Below are positions 18,468 to 26,062 of a stretch of DNA of 59,658 nucleotides, piece after piece (the stretch's first letter is position 1; every line of letters begins with the position of its first letter). This DNA is from Mesorhizobium tamadayense (GTDB taxonomy: Bacteria > Pseudomonadota > Alphaproteobacteria > Rhizobiales > Rhizobiaceae), in the NCBI RefSeq assembly GCF_003863365.1, contig NZ_RQXT01000045.1, positions 1 through 59,658 of the forward strand, in the 5' to 3' direction. The position numbers were made by a program, and so were the translations under genes. The notes below the pieces were generated by a model. That model was not told the DNA's origin and searched no databases. It was given only the letters and a program-made list of their open reading frames with translations.

Positions 18468-18638
18468 CAGGCCGAGAAAGGCCATCAACTGGCGCGGAGT
18501 GTCGAACCGGCGGACATCGCCGACTTCGCTGACGAAGGTGACGGCAACGATGAAGGCACAGCACGCAGCGCCTGATAGGCCGCCACCACCGGCGCCATCG
18601 ACCAGCTCGGCACCAGCTCGGCCAGTTGCGCATCCAGC
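18468..18638 (-). pseudogene. IS110-family transposase, middle fragment
   Basis: On the minus strand LDAQLAELVPSWSMAPVVAAYQ, then after a frame change FIVAVTFVSEVGDVRRFDTPRQ and LMAFLGL. This is the central segment of an IS110 transposase. Upstream it is cut by the IS66 element at the 8-bp duplication CATCCAGC; the preceding protein segment is found on the far side at 24522-24708. Downstream it ends at FLGL, which is where the fragment at 8161 begins. Confidence 0.75.
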
Positions 18639-18689
18639 GTACCCCTCCGGTGACGGCCGCCTTGCTGAGGTAGGCTGAAGGCTGCGAGT

Positions 18690-18707
18690 CCTAGTGCAAG
18701 CACTAGG
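18690..18707. promoter_or_regulatory. Palindrome before tnpA
   Basis: CCTAGTGC-AA-GCACTAGG, an 18-bp near-perfect palindrome ten bases before the likely tnpA start. It may control transposase expression or translation. Function is inference. Confidence 0.35.
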
Positions 18708-18717
18708 GGTAGCCCCT

Positions 18718-19113
18718 GTGACGAAGCATCAGATCGAAGTGATCACGTCGGTTGAGCGGCGCCGGCGCTGGTCTCGGGAGGAGAAGGAGCGGTTGGTCAC
18801 GGCGACGTTTGAGGCTGGGGCCAGTGTTTCCGAGATCGCACGATCGGCCGGCATTCATGGAAGCCAGCTTTTCCGGTGGCGCAAGGAGCTCTGCCAGTTC
18901 TCCGCGCCGTCCATGCCGCAACTCGTTCCCGTGGAAGTAGTCGAGGCGCTGCCAGCGCCGCAACCGCCTGCGCAGCCACCGCCGATCTCCCGACCGCGCA
19001 AGAAGAGCAGCATGGTGACGATCGAGCTTGGCGGCGCCCGCCGCCTGCGGGTCGAGAGTGATATCGATAGCGAGGCGCTCGGCCGGATCCTGGATGTTCT
19101 GGAGCGGCGATGA
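18718..19113 (+). CDS. tnpA: IS66 transposase accessory protein TnpA
   Basis: A 131-residue helix-turn-helix protein beginning at GTG 18718 (VTKHQIEVITSVERRRRW). It has EEKERLVTATFEAGASVSEI and GIHGSQLFRWRKEL, the DNA-binding start of IS66 OrfA proteins. A GTG at 18694 would give a longer form. Complete in length; overlaps tnpB by four bases (ATGA), as usual in IS66. Confidence 0.85.
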   Translation: MTKHQIEVITSVERRRRWSREEKERLVTATFEAGASVSEIARSAGIHGSQLFRWRKELCQFSAPSMPQLVPVEVVEALPAPQPPAQPPPISRPRKKSSMVTIELGGARRLRVESDIDSEALGRILDVLERR

Positions 19114-19457
19114 TCCCGGTTCCGAGCGGCGTAAAGGTGTGGCTCGCCACAGGCTACACGGACATGCGCAAGGGCTTCCCCGGCCTTGCATTGATGGTGC
19201 AGGAGACCTTGAAGCGCGATCCGCACACCGGTCACCTGTTCTGCTTCCGCGGGCGGCAGGGTGGCTTGATCAAGGTGATCTGGCATGACGGCCAGGGTGC
19301 CTGCCTGTTTACGAAGAAGCTCGAGCGCGGGCGTTTTATTTGGCCCTCGGCGGCCGACGGCACGGTGGTGATCACGCCCGCTCAGCTCGGCTATCTGCTC
19401 GAAGGCATCGACTGGCGGATGCCGCAAAAAGCCTGGCGTCCGAGCTCGGCGGGATGA
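19110..19457 (+). CDS. tnpB: IS66 accessory protein TnpB (Orf2)
   Basis: A 115-residue protein of the IS66 Orf2 family, intact: GVKVWLATGYTDMRKGFPGLAL at the start, FCFRGRQGGLIKVIWHDGQGAC in the middle and RFIWPSAADGTVVITPAQL toward the end. Translationally coupled to tnpA. Required with TnpA and TnpC for IS66 movement; here tnpC is broken, so the element cannot move on its own. Confidence 0.9.
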   Translation: MIPVPSGVKVWLATGYTDMRKGFPGLALMVQETLKRDPHTGHLFCFRGRQGGLIKVIWHDGQGACLFTKKLERGRFIWPSAADGTVVITPAQLGYLLEGIDWRMPQKAWRPSSAG

Positions 19458-19501
19458 GCAAAATCATTGGCATGGAGGAGCGAATATGATTCCATCGCGC
19501 C

Positions 19502-20389
19502 ATGACCGATGCGGCCGATCAGCTTCCCGGTGACCTTGCCAGTGCGCACGCGATGATCCTCGCCGAGCGTGCCGCCCGCCGTGAGGCGCAAGCGCTCGCC
19601 GCCCGCGCGCAAGCCGTGAACTCGCACTCGGATGCGCTGATCGCTCGGCTCAGGCTGGAGATCGAGAAGCTGAAGCGCGAGATCCATGGCAGCCGGTCCG
19701 AACGCAAGGCGCGGCTTCTCGAACAGATGGAGCTGCAGCTTGAGGAGTTGGAAGCCGACGCCAGCCATGACGAATTGGCGGCGGAACTGACGGCACGCCC
19801 CTCGACGGTCAGGGCGTTCGAGCGCAAGCGCCCGTCGCGCAAGCCTTTCCCCGACCATCTGCCGCGTGAGCGCGTGGTCATCGCCGCGCCGGCGAACTGC
19901 CCGTGTTGCGGTTCGGGCAAGCTGGCCAAGCTTGGCGAGGATGTTACCGAGACGCTGGAGGTGATCCCGCGCCAGTGGAAGGTGATCCAGACCGTGCGCG
20001 AGAAGTTCTCTTGCCGCCAATGCGAGAAGATCGCACAGCCGCCGGCGCCCTTCCATGTGACGCCGCGCGGCTTTTCTGGGCCGAACCTTTTGGCGATGAT
20101 CCTGTTCGAGAAGTTCGCCCAGCACCAGCCGCTGAACAGGCAGAGCGAGCGCTACGCCCGCGAAGGCATCGACCTCAGCCTGTCGACGCTTGCGGACCAG
20201 GTCGGAGCCTGTGCCGCGGCGCTGAAGCCGGTGCATGGACTGATCGAGACGCATGTGCTTGCCGCCGAGCGGCTGCATGGCGATGACACCACCGTACCGA
20301 TCCTGGCGAAAGGCAAGACCGATACCGGTCGTATCTGGACCTATGTCAGGGATTATGCGCACCCGATGATTATGCGCAGCTCACCGTGA
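19502..20389 (+). pseudogene. tnpC: IS66 transposase TnpC, truncated N-terminal half
   Basis: Codes for about 285 residues of TnpC: a coiled-coil start (LIARLRLEIEKLKREIHGSRSE), the zinc-finger CPCCGSGKLAKLGEDVTE with FSCRQCEKI, and the beginning of the DDE domain (ERLHGDDTTVPILAKGKTDTGR). After RIWTYVRD near 20352 the sequence becomes foreign and the frame ends at 20389. The rest of the DDE domain is missing, removed or displaced by the recombinase element. Confidence 0.85.
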
Positions 20390-20460
20390 CATTTATCCAG
20401 TTTTCTTCGGCAGATCATTGAGATGGTGGCCGGCATTCAAACTAGGCGCTGCGCATAATC
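20351..20460. repeat. Repeat cluster GATTATGCGCA at the recombinase-element edge
   Basis: GATTATGCGCA occurs directly at 20351 and 20368, and inverted as GCTGCGCATAATC at 20448-20460, facing GATTATGCGCAGC at 20368-20380. The cluster begins exactly where IS66 tnpC homology stops. It is a good candidate for the end or core-binding sites of the tyrosine-recombinase element. Confidence 0.5.
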
Positions 20461-20486
20461 CTTCCGAGTCCAATCAACTCGGAAGG
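20460..20486 (+). promoter_or_regulatory. Hairpin hiding the recombinase ribosome site
   Basis: CCTTCCGAGT (20460-20469) pairs perfectly with ACTCGGAAGG (20477-20486), loop CCAATCA. The right arm contains most of the GGAAGGAG ribosome site of the recombinase ATG at 20494, so folding should block translation. Confidence 0.6.
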
Positions 20487-20631
20487 AGACAACATGCAAA
20501 AAGCGATCATCCTTCAGCCACAGCCCCGCGCTTGGCTGGAGGGCAGTATTCTTCGGCCCTACGTTTCGCAGTACGGTGAGCTATGGCGCGGCGATCAGGA
20601 TGAGACGGCGGCGACAATCTAGATGAGACTC

Positions 20632-21525
20632 TTATGTCGCGGTCGATTGGAAGTTATCACGCTGATCGTCGCTGGCAAGAACTTCGCTGGTTTCTGATTG
20701 CCGCTCCGCGACAAGTTCCTGGGTGTTTTTGATTGTCGCGTATGAGGCTGGTCTGCCGCGCTGGCGTTTGGCTTCCATTGCGGATCTGCGCCGATAGCTT
20801 TCGACATTCATCTCGAAGATCGTTGCGTGGTGGACGAGGCGGTCGACCGCGGCGAGCGTCATAGCGGGGTCCGGGAAGACCCTGTTCCATTCCCCAAAGG
20901 GCTGATTGGCGGTGATCATGATGGAACGCCGCTCGTAACGGGCGGAGATGAGCTCGAAGAGCACGCTGGTTTCGGCCTGGTCCTTGGTGACGTAGGCCAG
21001 ATCGTCGAGGATGAGCAGATCGAACTTGTCGAGCTTGTCGATGGCGGATTCGAGCTGGAGTTCACGCCGCGCAACCTGAAGCTTCTGGACGAGATCGGTG
21101 GTGCGGGTGAACATCACGCGCCAGCCGTTCTCGATCAGCGCAAGGCCGATGGCTGCGGCGAGATGACTCTTGCCGCCGCCGGGCGGCCCGAACATGAGGA
21201 CGTTGGCGCCTTTTGCGAGCCAACTGTCGCCGGCGGTGATCGCCATGACCTGGGCCTTGGAGACCATGGGCACGGCATCGAAGGCGAAGCTGTCGAGCGT
21301 CTTTCCGGGCGGCAGGTGCGCCTCGGCGAGATGCCTTTCGATCCTGCGATGGGCACGTTCGGCCAGTTCATGCTCGGCGATGGCCGAGAGGAAGCGCGCG
21401 GCCGGCCACCCCTCCCGATCCGCCTGTTCGGCAAATTGCGGCCAGAGCGTCTTGATCGTCGGCAGCCTCAGTTCGTTGAGCATGATGCCGAGACGAGCTT
21501 CGTCGATAGTGTGGGCGCCCTTCAT
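20632..21525 (-). CDS. istB: IS21 helper ATPase IstB
   Basis: A 297-residue AAA+ protein related to DnaC. Walker A GPPGGGKSHLA lies near residue 94 and Walker B LLILDDLAYV near residue 150, with the sensor region MITANQPFGEWNRVF. It overlaps the end of istA by four bases, the usual translational coupling. It helps IstA in target capture. Intact and full length (usual about 250-300 residues), with a C-terminal extension rich in Arg and Gln. Confidence 0.92.
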   Translation of the reverse strand: MKGAHTIDEARLGIMLNELRLPTIKTLWPQFAEQADREGWPAARFLSAIAEHELAERAHRRIERHLAEAHLPPGKTLDSFAFDAVPMVSKAQVMAITAGDSWLAKGANVLMFGPPGGGKSHLAAAIGLALIENGWRVMFTRTTDLVQKLQVARRELQLESAIDKLDKFDLLILDDLAYVTKDQAETSVLFELISARYERRSIMITANQPFGEWNRVFPDPAMTLAAVDRLVHHATIFEMNVESYRRRSAMEAKRQRGRPASYATIKNTQELVAERQSETSEVLASDDQRDNFQSTAT

Positions 21526-23036
21526 GCGGCTTCTCCCGCATACGTCGTGCCGATCAGGGCTTCATAGCCATTGAGCGACGCCAGTTGCACATGAACGGTC
21601 GGCAACCGGGCCGGGTCCGGAGCGAAGAGGGTTCGCAGGGCGGCAATGTCGGGCAGGTCGCCGGCGTCGAGCGTTCTGGCAAGCTCCTCGGCCAGTTCAC
21701 GCTCGCAGCCGCGATCATGGGCCAGTGTCAGCAACTCGACGGTGATCTTGCAGGCTTGCTTGTCGGGAAGATGCTCGATGAGAGCCTCAAAAGCCCTGCG
21801 GTATTCCTGACGCGGGAAGAGCTTGTCGCGATAGACGAGCCCGCGAAGCGCCATCGGCTTCTTGCGCAAGGAATGGATGACGTGGTGGTAATTGACGACC
21901 TGGTCATGCCGGCCGTCGGCATGGCCACGCCCGCGGGGCAAGGTCATCAGATGCGTGCCGCCGATGAAGACCTCGAGGCGATCGTCGAAGAGGCGCACAC
22001 GAAGCCGATGTCCGATCAGGCGGGAGGGCACGGTGTAGAAGACCTTGCGCAAGGTGAAGCCGCCGGTGCGCGATACCGTGACGACCACCTCTTCGAAGTC
22101 GGTGGTGCGACGATCGGGAAGCCCCTGCAAATGCGAACGCTCGGCGTCGATGCGCTTGCCGTGTGCCGCATTGCGGCGGCTGACAATCTCATCGATGAAG
22201 ATGCGGTAGGAGCCGAGATCGTCGAAGTCCCTTGTTCCGCGCATCAGCAGGGCGTCGCGAACGGCGTTCTTGAGATAGCCGTGGGAGCTTTCGATCGAGC
22301 CGTTCTCGTGGGCGATGCCTTTGTTGTTGCGGGTTGGCGTCATGCGGTAGTGGGCGCACAGTTCCTCATAGCGGCGCGTGAGATCGGCCTTTGCGTCGGC
22401 ATCGAGGTTGCGGAAGGCGGCCGACAGGCTGTCGCTGCGGTGATAGAGCGGCGTGCCGCCAACAGACCACAACGCGTTTTGAAGCCCTTCGGCCAGGGCG
22501 ACGAAGCTTTCGCCGCCGAGGATGACATGGGCGTGCTCAAAGCCCGACCAGGCGAGCCGAAAGTGGTAAAGGAGGTGGTCGAGCGGCTGACCGGCGATCG
22601 TTACGCCGAGGCCGCTCATGTCGGTAAAGTCTGACAGCCCCAGTCGGCCGGGCTCGTGCCTCTGGCGGAAGATCACCTCCTGTGCCTCACCGTGAACAGC
22701 CCGCCATGACCGGATCCGTCGCTCAAGCGTACGGCGAATGCCTTCGGACAGTTCCGGATGGCGCCGCAGCATCTCGTCGTAAACGGCGACGGCACGGATG
22801 CCGGGAGCGGCCTTCAGAAGAGGAACGACCTCCGCGTCGAAGATATGCTCAAGCGGATCGGGGCGACGCCGGCCGCGCGGCGGCCTGTTTTGCGATGGAA
22901 GGCTGGCTTCCTTCTCGATGCGATAAGCCGTCGCCCGGCTGATCGACGCCTTTGCGGCGGCGATCTCAACAGAATGCGTTTGTCGGTACTTCATAAAAAG
23001 CCTCGTCTGATGATCGGTTACGTGGCGACCCGGCAC
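21522..23036 (-). CDS. istA: IS21 transposase IstA
   Basis: A 504-residue DDE transposase. N-terminal helix-turn-helix (KASISRATAYRIEKEA), then the rve core with Asp in LSDFTDMSG, Asp in YHRSDSLSAAF and Glu in NGSIESSHGYLK. It is followed by the beta-barrel and C-terminal domains (FYTVPSRLIGHRLRVRLF and HVIHSLRKKPMALRGL). Complete, no frame breaks. Transcription runs opposite to the interrupted recombinase gene. Confidence 0.92.
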   Translation of the reverse strand: MPGRHVTDHQTRLFMKYRQTHSVEIAAAKASISRATAYRIEKEASLPSQNRPPRGRRRPDPLEHIFDAEVVPLLKAAPGIRAVAVYDEMLRRHPELSEGIRRTLERRIRSWRAVHGEAQEVIFRQRHEPGRLGLSDFTDMSGLGVTIAGQPLDHLLYHFRLAWSGFEHAHVILGGESFVALAEGLQNALWSVGGTPLYHRSDSLSAAFRNLDADAKADLTRRYEELCAHYRMTPTRNNKGIAHENGSIESSHGYLKNAVRDALLMRGTRDFDDLGSYRIFIDEIVSRRNAAHGKRIDAERSHLQGLPDRRTTDFEEVVVTVSRTGGFTLRKVFYTVPSRLIGHRLRVRLFDDRLEVFIGGTHLMTLPRGRGHADGRHDQVVNYHHVIHSLRKKPMALRGLVYRDKLFPRQEYRRAFEALIEHLPDKQACKITVELLTLAHDRGCERELAEELARTLDAGDLPDIAALRTLFAPDPARLPTVHVQLASLNGYEALIGTTYAGEAA

Positions 23037-24251
23037 AAAGGTGATTCTCCATTCCAGAAAACACCAACGCTACCGGCCCGACCGCGATCATGAGACGCCG
23101 AAAAATTGCGCCGCGGCGGGGATGTAACTCCGGTCGGGCTACGCCCTCCCTTCGTCACACCCCCGCCGCCGAGTCTCATCCCGATTGACGCTGAATCTCA
23201 CCTTGATTGTCGCCGCGCAGTGAGCACTTGCAGCGCAGGCGATATGCGCCGAACACGCAGCGCGCCTATTTGTGCTGCATCGCGCATTTCGCCTATTGGC
23301 TGACTCAGGAGGGGTATGACCTGGAAGCGATCGGCCAGGGCGCCGTTATGCGCTTTCTCTCGGAGCACCTGCCGGCGTGCGCCTGCTCCGACCCGGTCCG
23401 TCGTTTGCGCCATGAGCTGCAGGCTGCACCGGGCCATCTTTTGGAGGTGCTCGAAGCCGGCGGCGTGGTGCTGCAGTATCCTGCCCGCAATTCCGCCATC
23501 GAACAGGAGCTGACGCGCTTCGATACCCACATGCGCGACGTCTGGGGATTGGCGGACAACACCCGTCGGAAGCGTTGCCGAGTGATTGGAGGATTTCTCG
23601 TCGAGCATTTCGGCGAGCAGCCGATTTCCCTGGCGACAGTCAACGCCGCATCCATCCGCCGCTTCGTCCTTGGCAAACAGGGGCGAAGACCCACCACCGT
23701 CGCCGCGATCGGCGTCATCATTGGCTGCTATCTCCGCTTCCGCAGCATGTCCGGCGACCGGGTGAGCGAACTGAAGGCCGCGATTCCCCGGGTCGCCCAC
23801 TGGCGGTTGGCATCTTTGCCTGAGGTGCTGACCGGCGCCGAGATCGACGAACTGCTGAGTTCCTTTGATCAGGCGTTCCCGTCGCGCCTGCGGGCTTATG
23901 CGATGGTGCGGTGTCTGATCGATCTCGGTCCTCGATCCAGCGAAGTCGTCAAGCTGCAGCTTGACGACATCAACTGGGCCGATGGCACGATCAAGCTTGT
24001 CGGCACCAAGAGCCGACGCGCGGATGCTCTGCCGCTACCGTTCGAGACGGGAGCGGCGATCGCAGCCTATCTGCACGAGGAGCGGCCCGCGACGTCGAAC
24101 CGGGCCATATTTGTTCGCCATGTTGCCCCCTACGACGAGCCGATCACGACGAAGAGCGTCAAACGCGCAGTGCTGGCCGGCTACCGAAGATGTGGATGGA
24201 CGCGGACCGGTGTCCACATTCTCCGCCACAGCATGGCGAGCCGACTTCTGC

Positions 24252-24494
24252 ACCCTCAGATATGTCGCCGAGATGCTCGGCGAGGCAGACGTTTTGCGCG
24301 ATTGCTCGATCGAGATGTTCTCAGAAGACGGTTGCCTGAGCGCCTACGACGGCTATCCCGCAACCGAATTAAGCGAAACTATCATCGTCTTCACCCAAGA
24401 TGGCATCGACAACCTTCGGCAAATCCTTCACGAGCGCAGGGCTACCGGTGACGCTCCGCCCAAACCCGCCGCAGGAAATCTCCCGAGACCATAG
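24252..24494 (+). pseudogene. IS66 tail frame, 5'-truncated
   Basis: The frame ending at 24494 reads TLRYVAEMLGEADVLRDCSI, EMFSEDGCLSAYDGYPATEL and IIVFTQDGIDNLRQILHER. It changes character abruptly at 24252, where recombinase homology stops in another frame. It lies within the IS66 bounds and probably is a small passenger frame of that IS66 type; the function is unknown. Confidence 0.45.
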
Positions 24495-24521
24495 CCAATA
24501 CGGCCTTGGCCGTATGGATAC

Positions 24522-24708
24522 CATCCAGCCGCTCCAGCCGGTCCTGCGCATCGGTGATCACGTCGACCTGGTCCTGGAACACGATCTGCTGGGCCAGATG
24601 GTCGAACCTTTGCGCCGCCAGCCAGCGGGCATGGGGCCGGGTCCAGTTCTTGCGACCGGTAAAGACCCGGCCATGGCGCAGCAGGAACGACAGAAGCTGC
24701 TGGCGCTT
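24522..24708 (-). pseudogene. IS110-family transposase, upstream-middle fragment
   Basis: On the minus strand KRQQLLSFLLRHGRVFTGRK, TRPHARWLAAQRFDHLAQQ, then IVFQDQVDVITDAQDRLERLD. This is the segment that precedes LDAQLAELVPSW of the fragment at 18468-18638. The two share the duplication GCTGGATG (CATCCAGC on the plus strand), so they were one gene before IS66 entered. Everything N-terminal of KRQQ is missing. Confidence 0.75.
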
Positions 24709-24941
24709 GGATCAGCGAGGGCGCAACAGAGCCAGAACACCGCTGTTCGAGGATAGCATGCCGCCGTCAAGGGGGGCGACGACGGACTTGCCGCCGACTT
24801 ATGACAAGCCGCTCGGCGGCAGCGTAAGATCATTCATGGCGGGTGTGGTCTCCGGGAAATGGCTGGATCGGCTTAAGCAACCAAATCCTAGGTCATTTCA
24901 ACGGCTTGCATCACAACCGCCAACCACCGTGAATTTTCGGG

Positions 24942-25742
24942 CTAGGCGGACTGCTCCAAGCTATTGTATCGCCTGAGAGGCCAAAGCTCGCCCAGCTTGG
25001 CGGCCGTTGCCAACACTGACGATGCTACTTTCTCGTGCCGGTCCGCAGTTAGGCGCGAGCTAGGTCCAGCGACGCTGACCGTGCCGACCGTCTGACCACC
25101 CGACAGAGTGATAGGAGCGGCAATCGCAACGACCCCAGGTTCAGCCGCCTCGTCCGAAATTGCCCAGCCTCGCTTTTTAGTCAGTTCGAGTTCCTTGATG
25201 AACTCTTCCAAAGAGGCCATCGATTGCTTGGCTATGCCATCCGCGCCGTCATTGATGGCAATACGGATTGCTTCTGGCTGACTGAGCGTTGCCAAGTAAG
25301 CTCTGCCGTTGGCGGTAGTACTCAAGCGGACGCTTGCTACCATTTCAGGCTGATACTTTAATCCATTTCGCGCGCCTTGCACTTGGGCAATCCATGTCAA
25401 CGTCTCACCCTGTACGACCGCCATCCGAACGAGCTCCGCGCTCTCAGTCGACAGTTCCTCCAACACAGGCTGGCAGACGTCAGTAAGGTGGGTTGCGCTA
25501 AGGAACCGCTGTCCCAGAATGGCAAGCCTGAGCGTTAGCTTGTAAAAACCCGTAACGGGCTCCTGCTCTACCCAGCCAATTTCGCACAATAAATTGAGCA
25601 TTCGGTGGGCAGCGCTTTTCTGGAGGTCGAGCTTTTCGGCGACTTCGCCGAGTCGCATCGACGAAGCCTCTTTTGCAAGCAGCTCAATGACTGCGAAACA
25701 TCGCTCTACGAGAGAATTGACAACCCGCACACCGGCCTCCAA
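24942..25742 (-). CDS. IclR-family transcriptional regulator
   Basis: A 266-residue regulator with an N-terminal winged helix (LGEVAEKLDLQKSAAHRMLNLL, residues about 31-52) and a C-terminal GAF-like effector domain (GLKYQPEMVASVRLSTTANGRA; DEAAEPGVVAIAAPITLSGGQT). IclR proteins usually repress, sometimes activate, catabolic operons and bind a small pathway metabolite. It is divergent from the GMC oxidoreductase at 26063. The intergenic region holds two copies of the TRGAAYnnnRTTCYA palindrome, one on each promoter, so autoregulation and control of the GMC gene are likely. Three further copies elsewhere suggest that it governs much of the window. Confidence 0.9.
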   Translation of the reverse strand: MEAGVRVVNSLVERCFAVIELLAKEASSMRLGEVAEKLDLQKSAAHRMLNLLCEIGWVEQEPVTGFYKLTLRLAILGQRFLSATHLTDVCQPVLEELSTESAELVRMAVVQGETLTWIAQVQGARNGLKYQPEMVASVRLSTTANGRAYLATLSQPEAIRIAINDGADGIAKQSMASLEEFIKELELTKKRGWAISDEAAEPGVVAIAAPITLSGGQTVGTVSVAGPSSRLTADRHEKVASSVLATAAKLGELWPLRRYNSLEQSA

Positions 25743-25753
25743 GACGTTCCAAC

Positions 25754-25793
25754 AAGAACAGCATTCTAATCTCAGGGCCCTTTACGGGTCAAG
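25754..25793 (-). promoter_or_regulatory. Promoter and operator of the IclR gene
   Basis: On the minus strand TTGACC, a 17-base spacer and TTAGAA form a plausible sigma-70 promoter. The palindrome AAGAACAGCATTCTA (plus strand 25754-25768) overlaps the -10 box. One end base deviates from the consensus. This suggests negative autoregulation. Confidence 0.6.
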
Positions 25794-25906
25794 ATTATTC
25801 TAGGGCGATCTCGGCCGTGTCAATTCCTGAGAAGAAGCGCCTGTCTTTGCTTGCCGGCCCCGAGGCAAAGGCGGCTGGCGCGTGTCCTCACACGACGCCA
25901 ATCAAT

Positions 25907-25939
25907 TTGACACGTTGTCCTAAATGGAATATCGTTCTA
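25907..25939 (+). promoter_or_regulatory. Promoter and operator of the second GMC oxidoreductase
   Basis: -35 TTGACA at 25907-25912, 17-base spacer, -10 TATCGT at 25930-25935. The palindrome TGGAATATCGTTCTA at 25925-25939 covers the -10. Its reverse complement is base-for-base identical to the site at 40429-40443, 14.5 kb away. Confidence 0.7.
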
Positions 25940-25944
25940 ACTTG

Positions 25945-26049
25945 ATGGACGGTCGAGCCTTTCAGCCTCGACTTCGTTCTGAATACAGAACGCCGATCGG
26001 CTGTAGCCAAAATGCAGGCCTCTTCAAGGCCTGCTTTGTTGCGGGTTAA
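25945..26049 (+). promoter_or_regulatory. Structured leader of the GMC gene with 34-codon leader frame
   Basis: Three successive stems lie between promoter and gene: GTCGAG/CTCGAC (25952-25972), CGTTCTG-AATA-CAGAACG (25975-25992) and the terminator-like stem at 26014-26034. An ATG at 25945 opens a 34-codon frame ending at 26049, spanning all three stems. No strong ribosome site precedes it. The layout fits attenuation, but no regulatory codon run is visible. Confidence 0.4.
26014..26040 (+). terminator. Terminator-like hairpin inside the GMC leader
   Basis: GCAGGCC (26014-26020) pairs with GGCCTGC (26028-26034), loop TCTTCAA, followed by TTTGTT. It is only about 22 bases before the ATG at 26063, so it would stop or slow transcription into the gene unless opened. 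Confidence 0.55.
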
Positions 26050-26062
26050 GTAAGGTCCGGGG

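Larger units (their letters stand above)
20582..23219 (-). mobile_element. IS21-family element with 6-bp target duplication
   Basis: 2638 bp bounded by GTGAGC at 20576-20581 and 23220-23225. The ends carry the multiple related sites typical of IS21: left GCGATCAGGATGAGAC and GCGACAATCTAGATGAGAC, right (complement) GCGACAATCAAGGTGAGAT and GCGTCAATCGGGATGAGAC. It contains istA and istB, both intact and overlapping. It looks recently inserted and potentially active. Confidence 0.88.
20494..24251 (+). pseudogene. Tyrosine recombinase gene split by IS21 and truncated at the 3' end
   Basis: Codons 1-29 are at 20494-20580 (start MQKAIILQPQPRAWLEG, end SQYGE). Removing 20582-23219 plus one GTGAGC copy joins GGT-GAG to CAC-TTG in frame and restores QYGEHLQRRRYAPNTQRAY, typical of the SAM-like N-terminal domain of XerC/D-type recombinases. 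The catalytic domain follows with DLGPRSSEVVKLQLDDINW (first Arg) and VHILRHSMASRLL (His-x-x-Arg). It then stops near 24251, before the LGH and Tyr boxes. It resembles first members of recombinase-in-trio elements; the other two genes are not seen. Confidence 0.8.
18639..24521 (+). mobile_element. IS66-family element carrying nested insertions
   Basis: Flanked by perfect 8-bp duplications CATCCAGC at 18631-18638 and 24522-24529, the duplication length typical of IS66. The ends are imperfect inverted repeats: left GTACCCCTCCGGTGACGGCC, right (complement) GTATCCATACGGCCAAGGCC, 14 of 20 matching. It contains tnpA, tnpB and the first half of tnpC, then a tyrosine-recombinase gene with an IS21 inside it, then a small IS66 tail frame. 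The second half of tnpC is missing. The element interrupts an IS110 transposase gene. Confidence 0.75.

Noticed and set aside
24709..24745. GGCTCTGTTGCG beside the IS110 fragment, similar to IS6-family ends.
   Set aside because: Too short, with no matching second end or transposase nearby.
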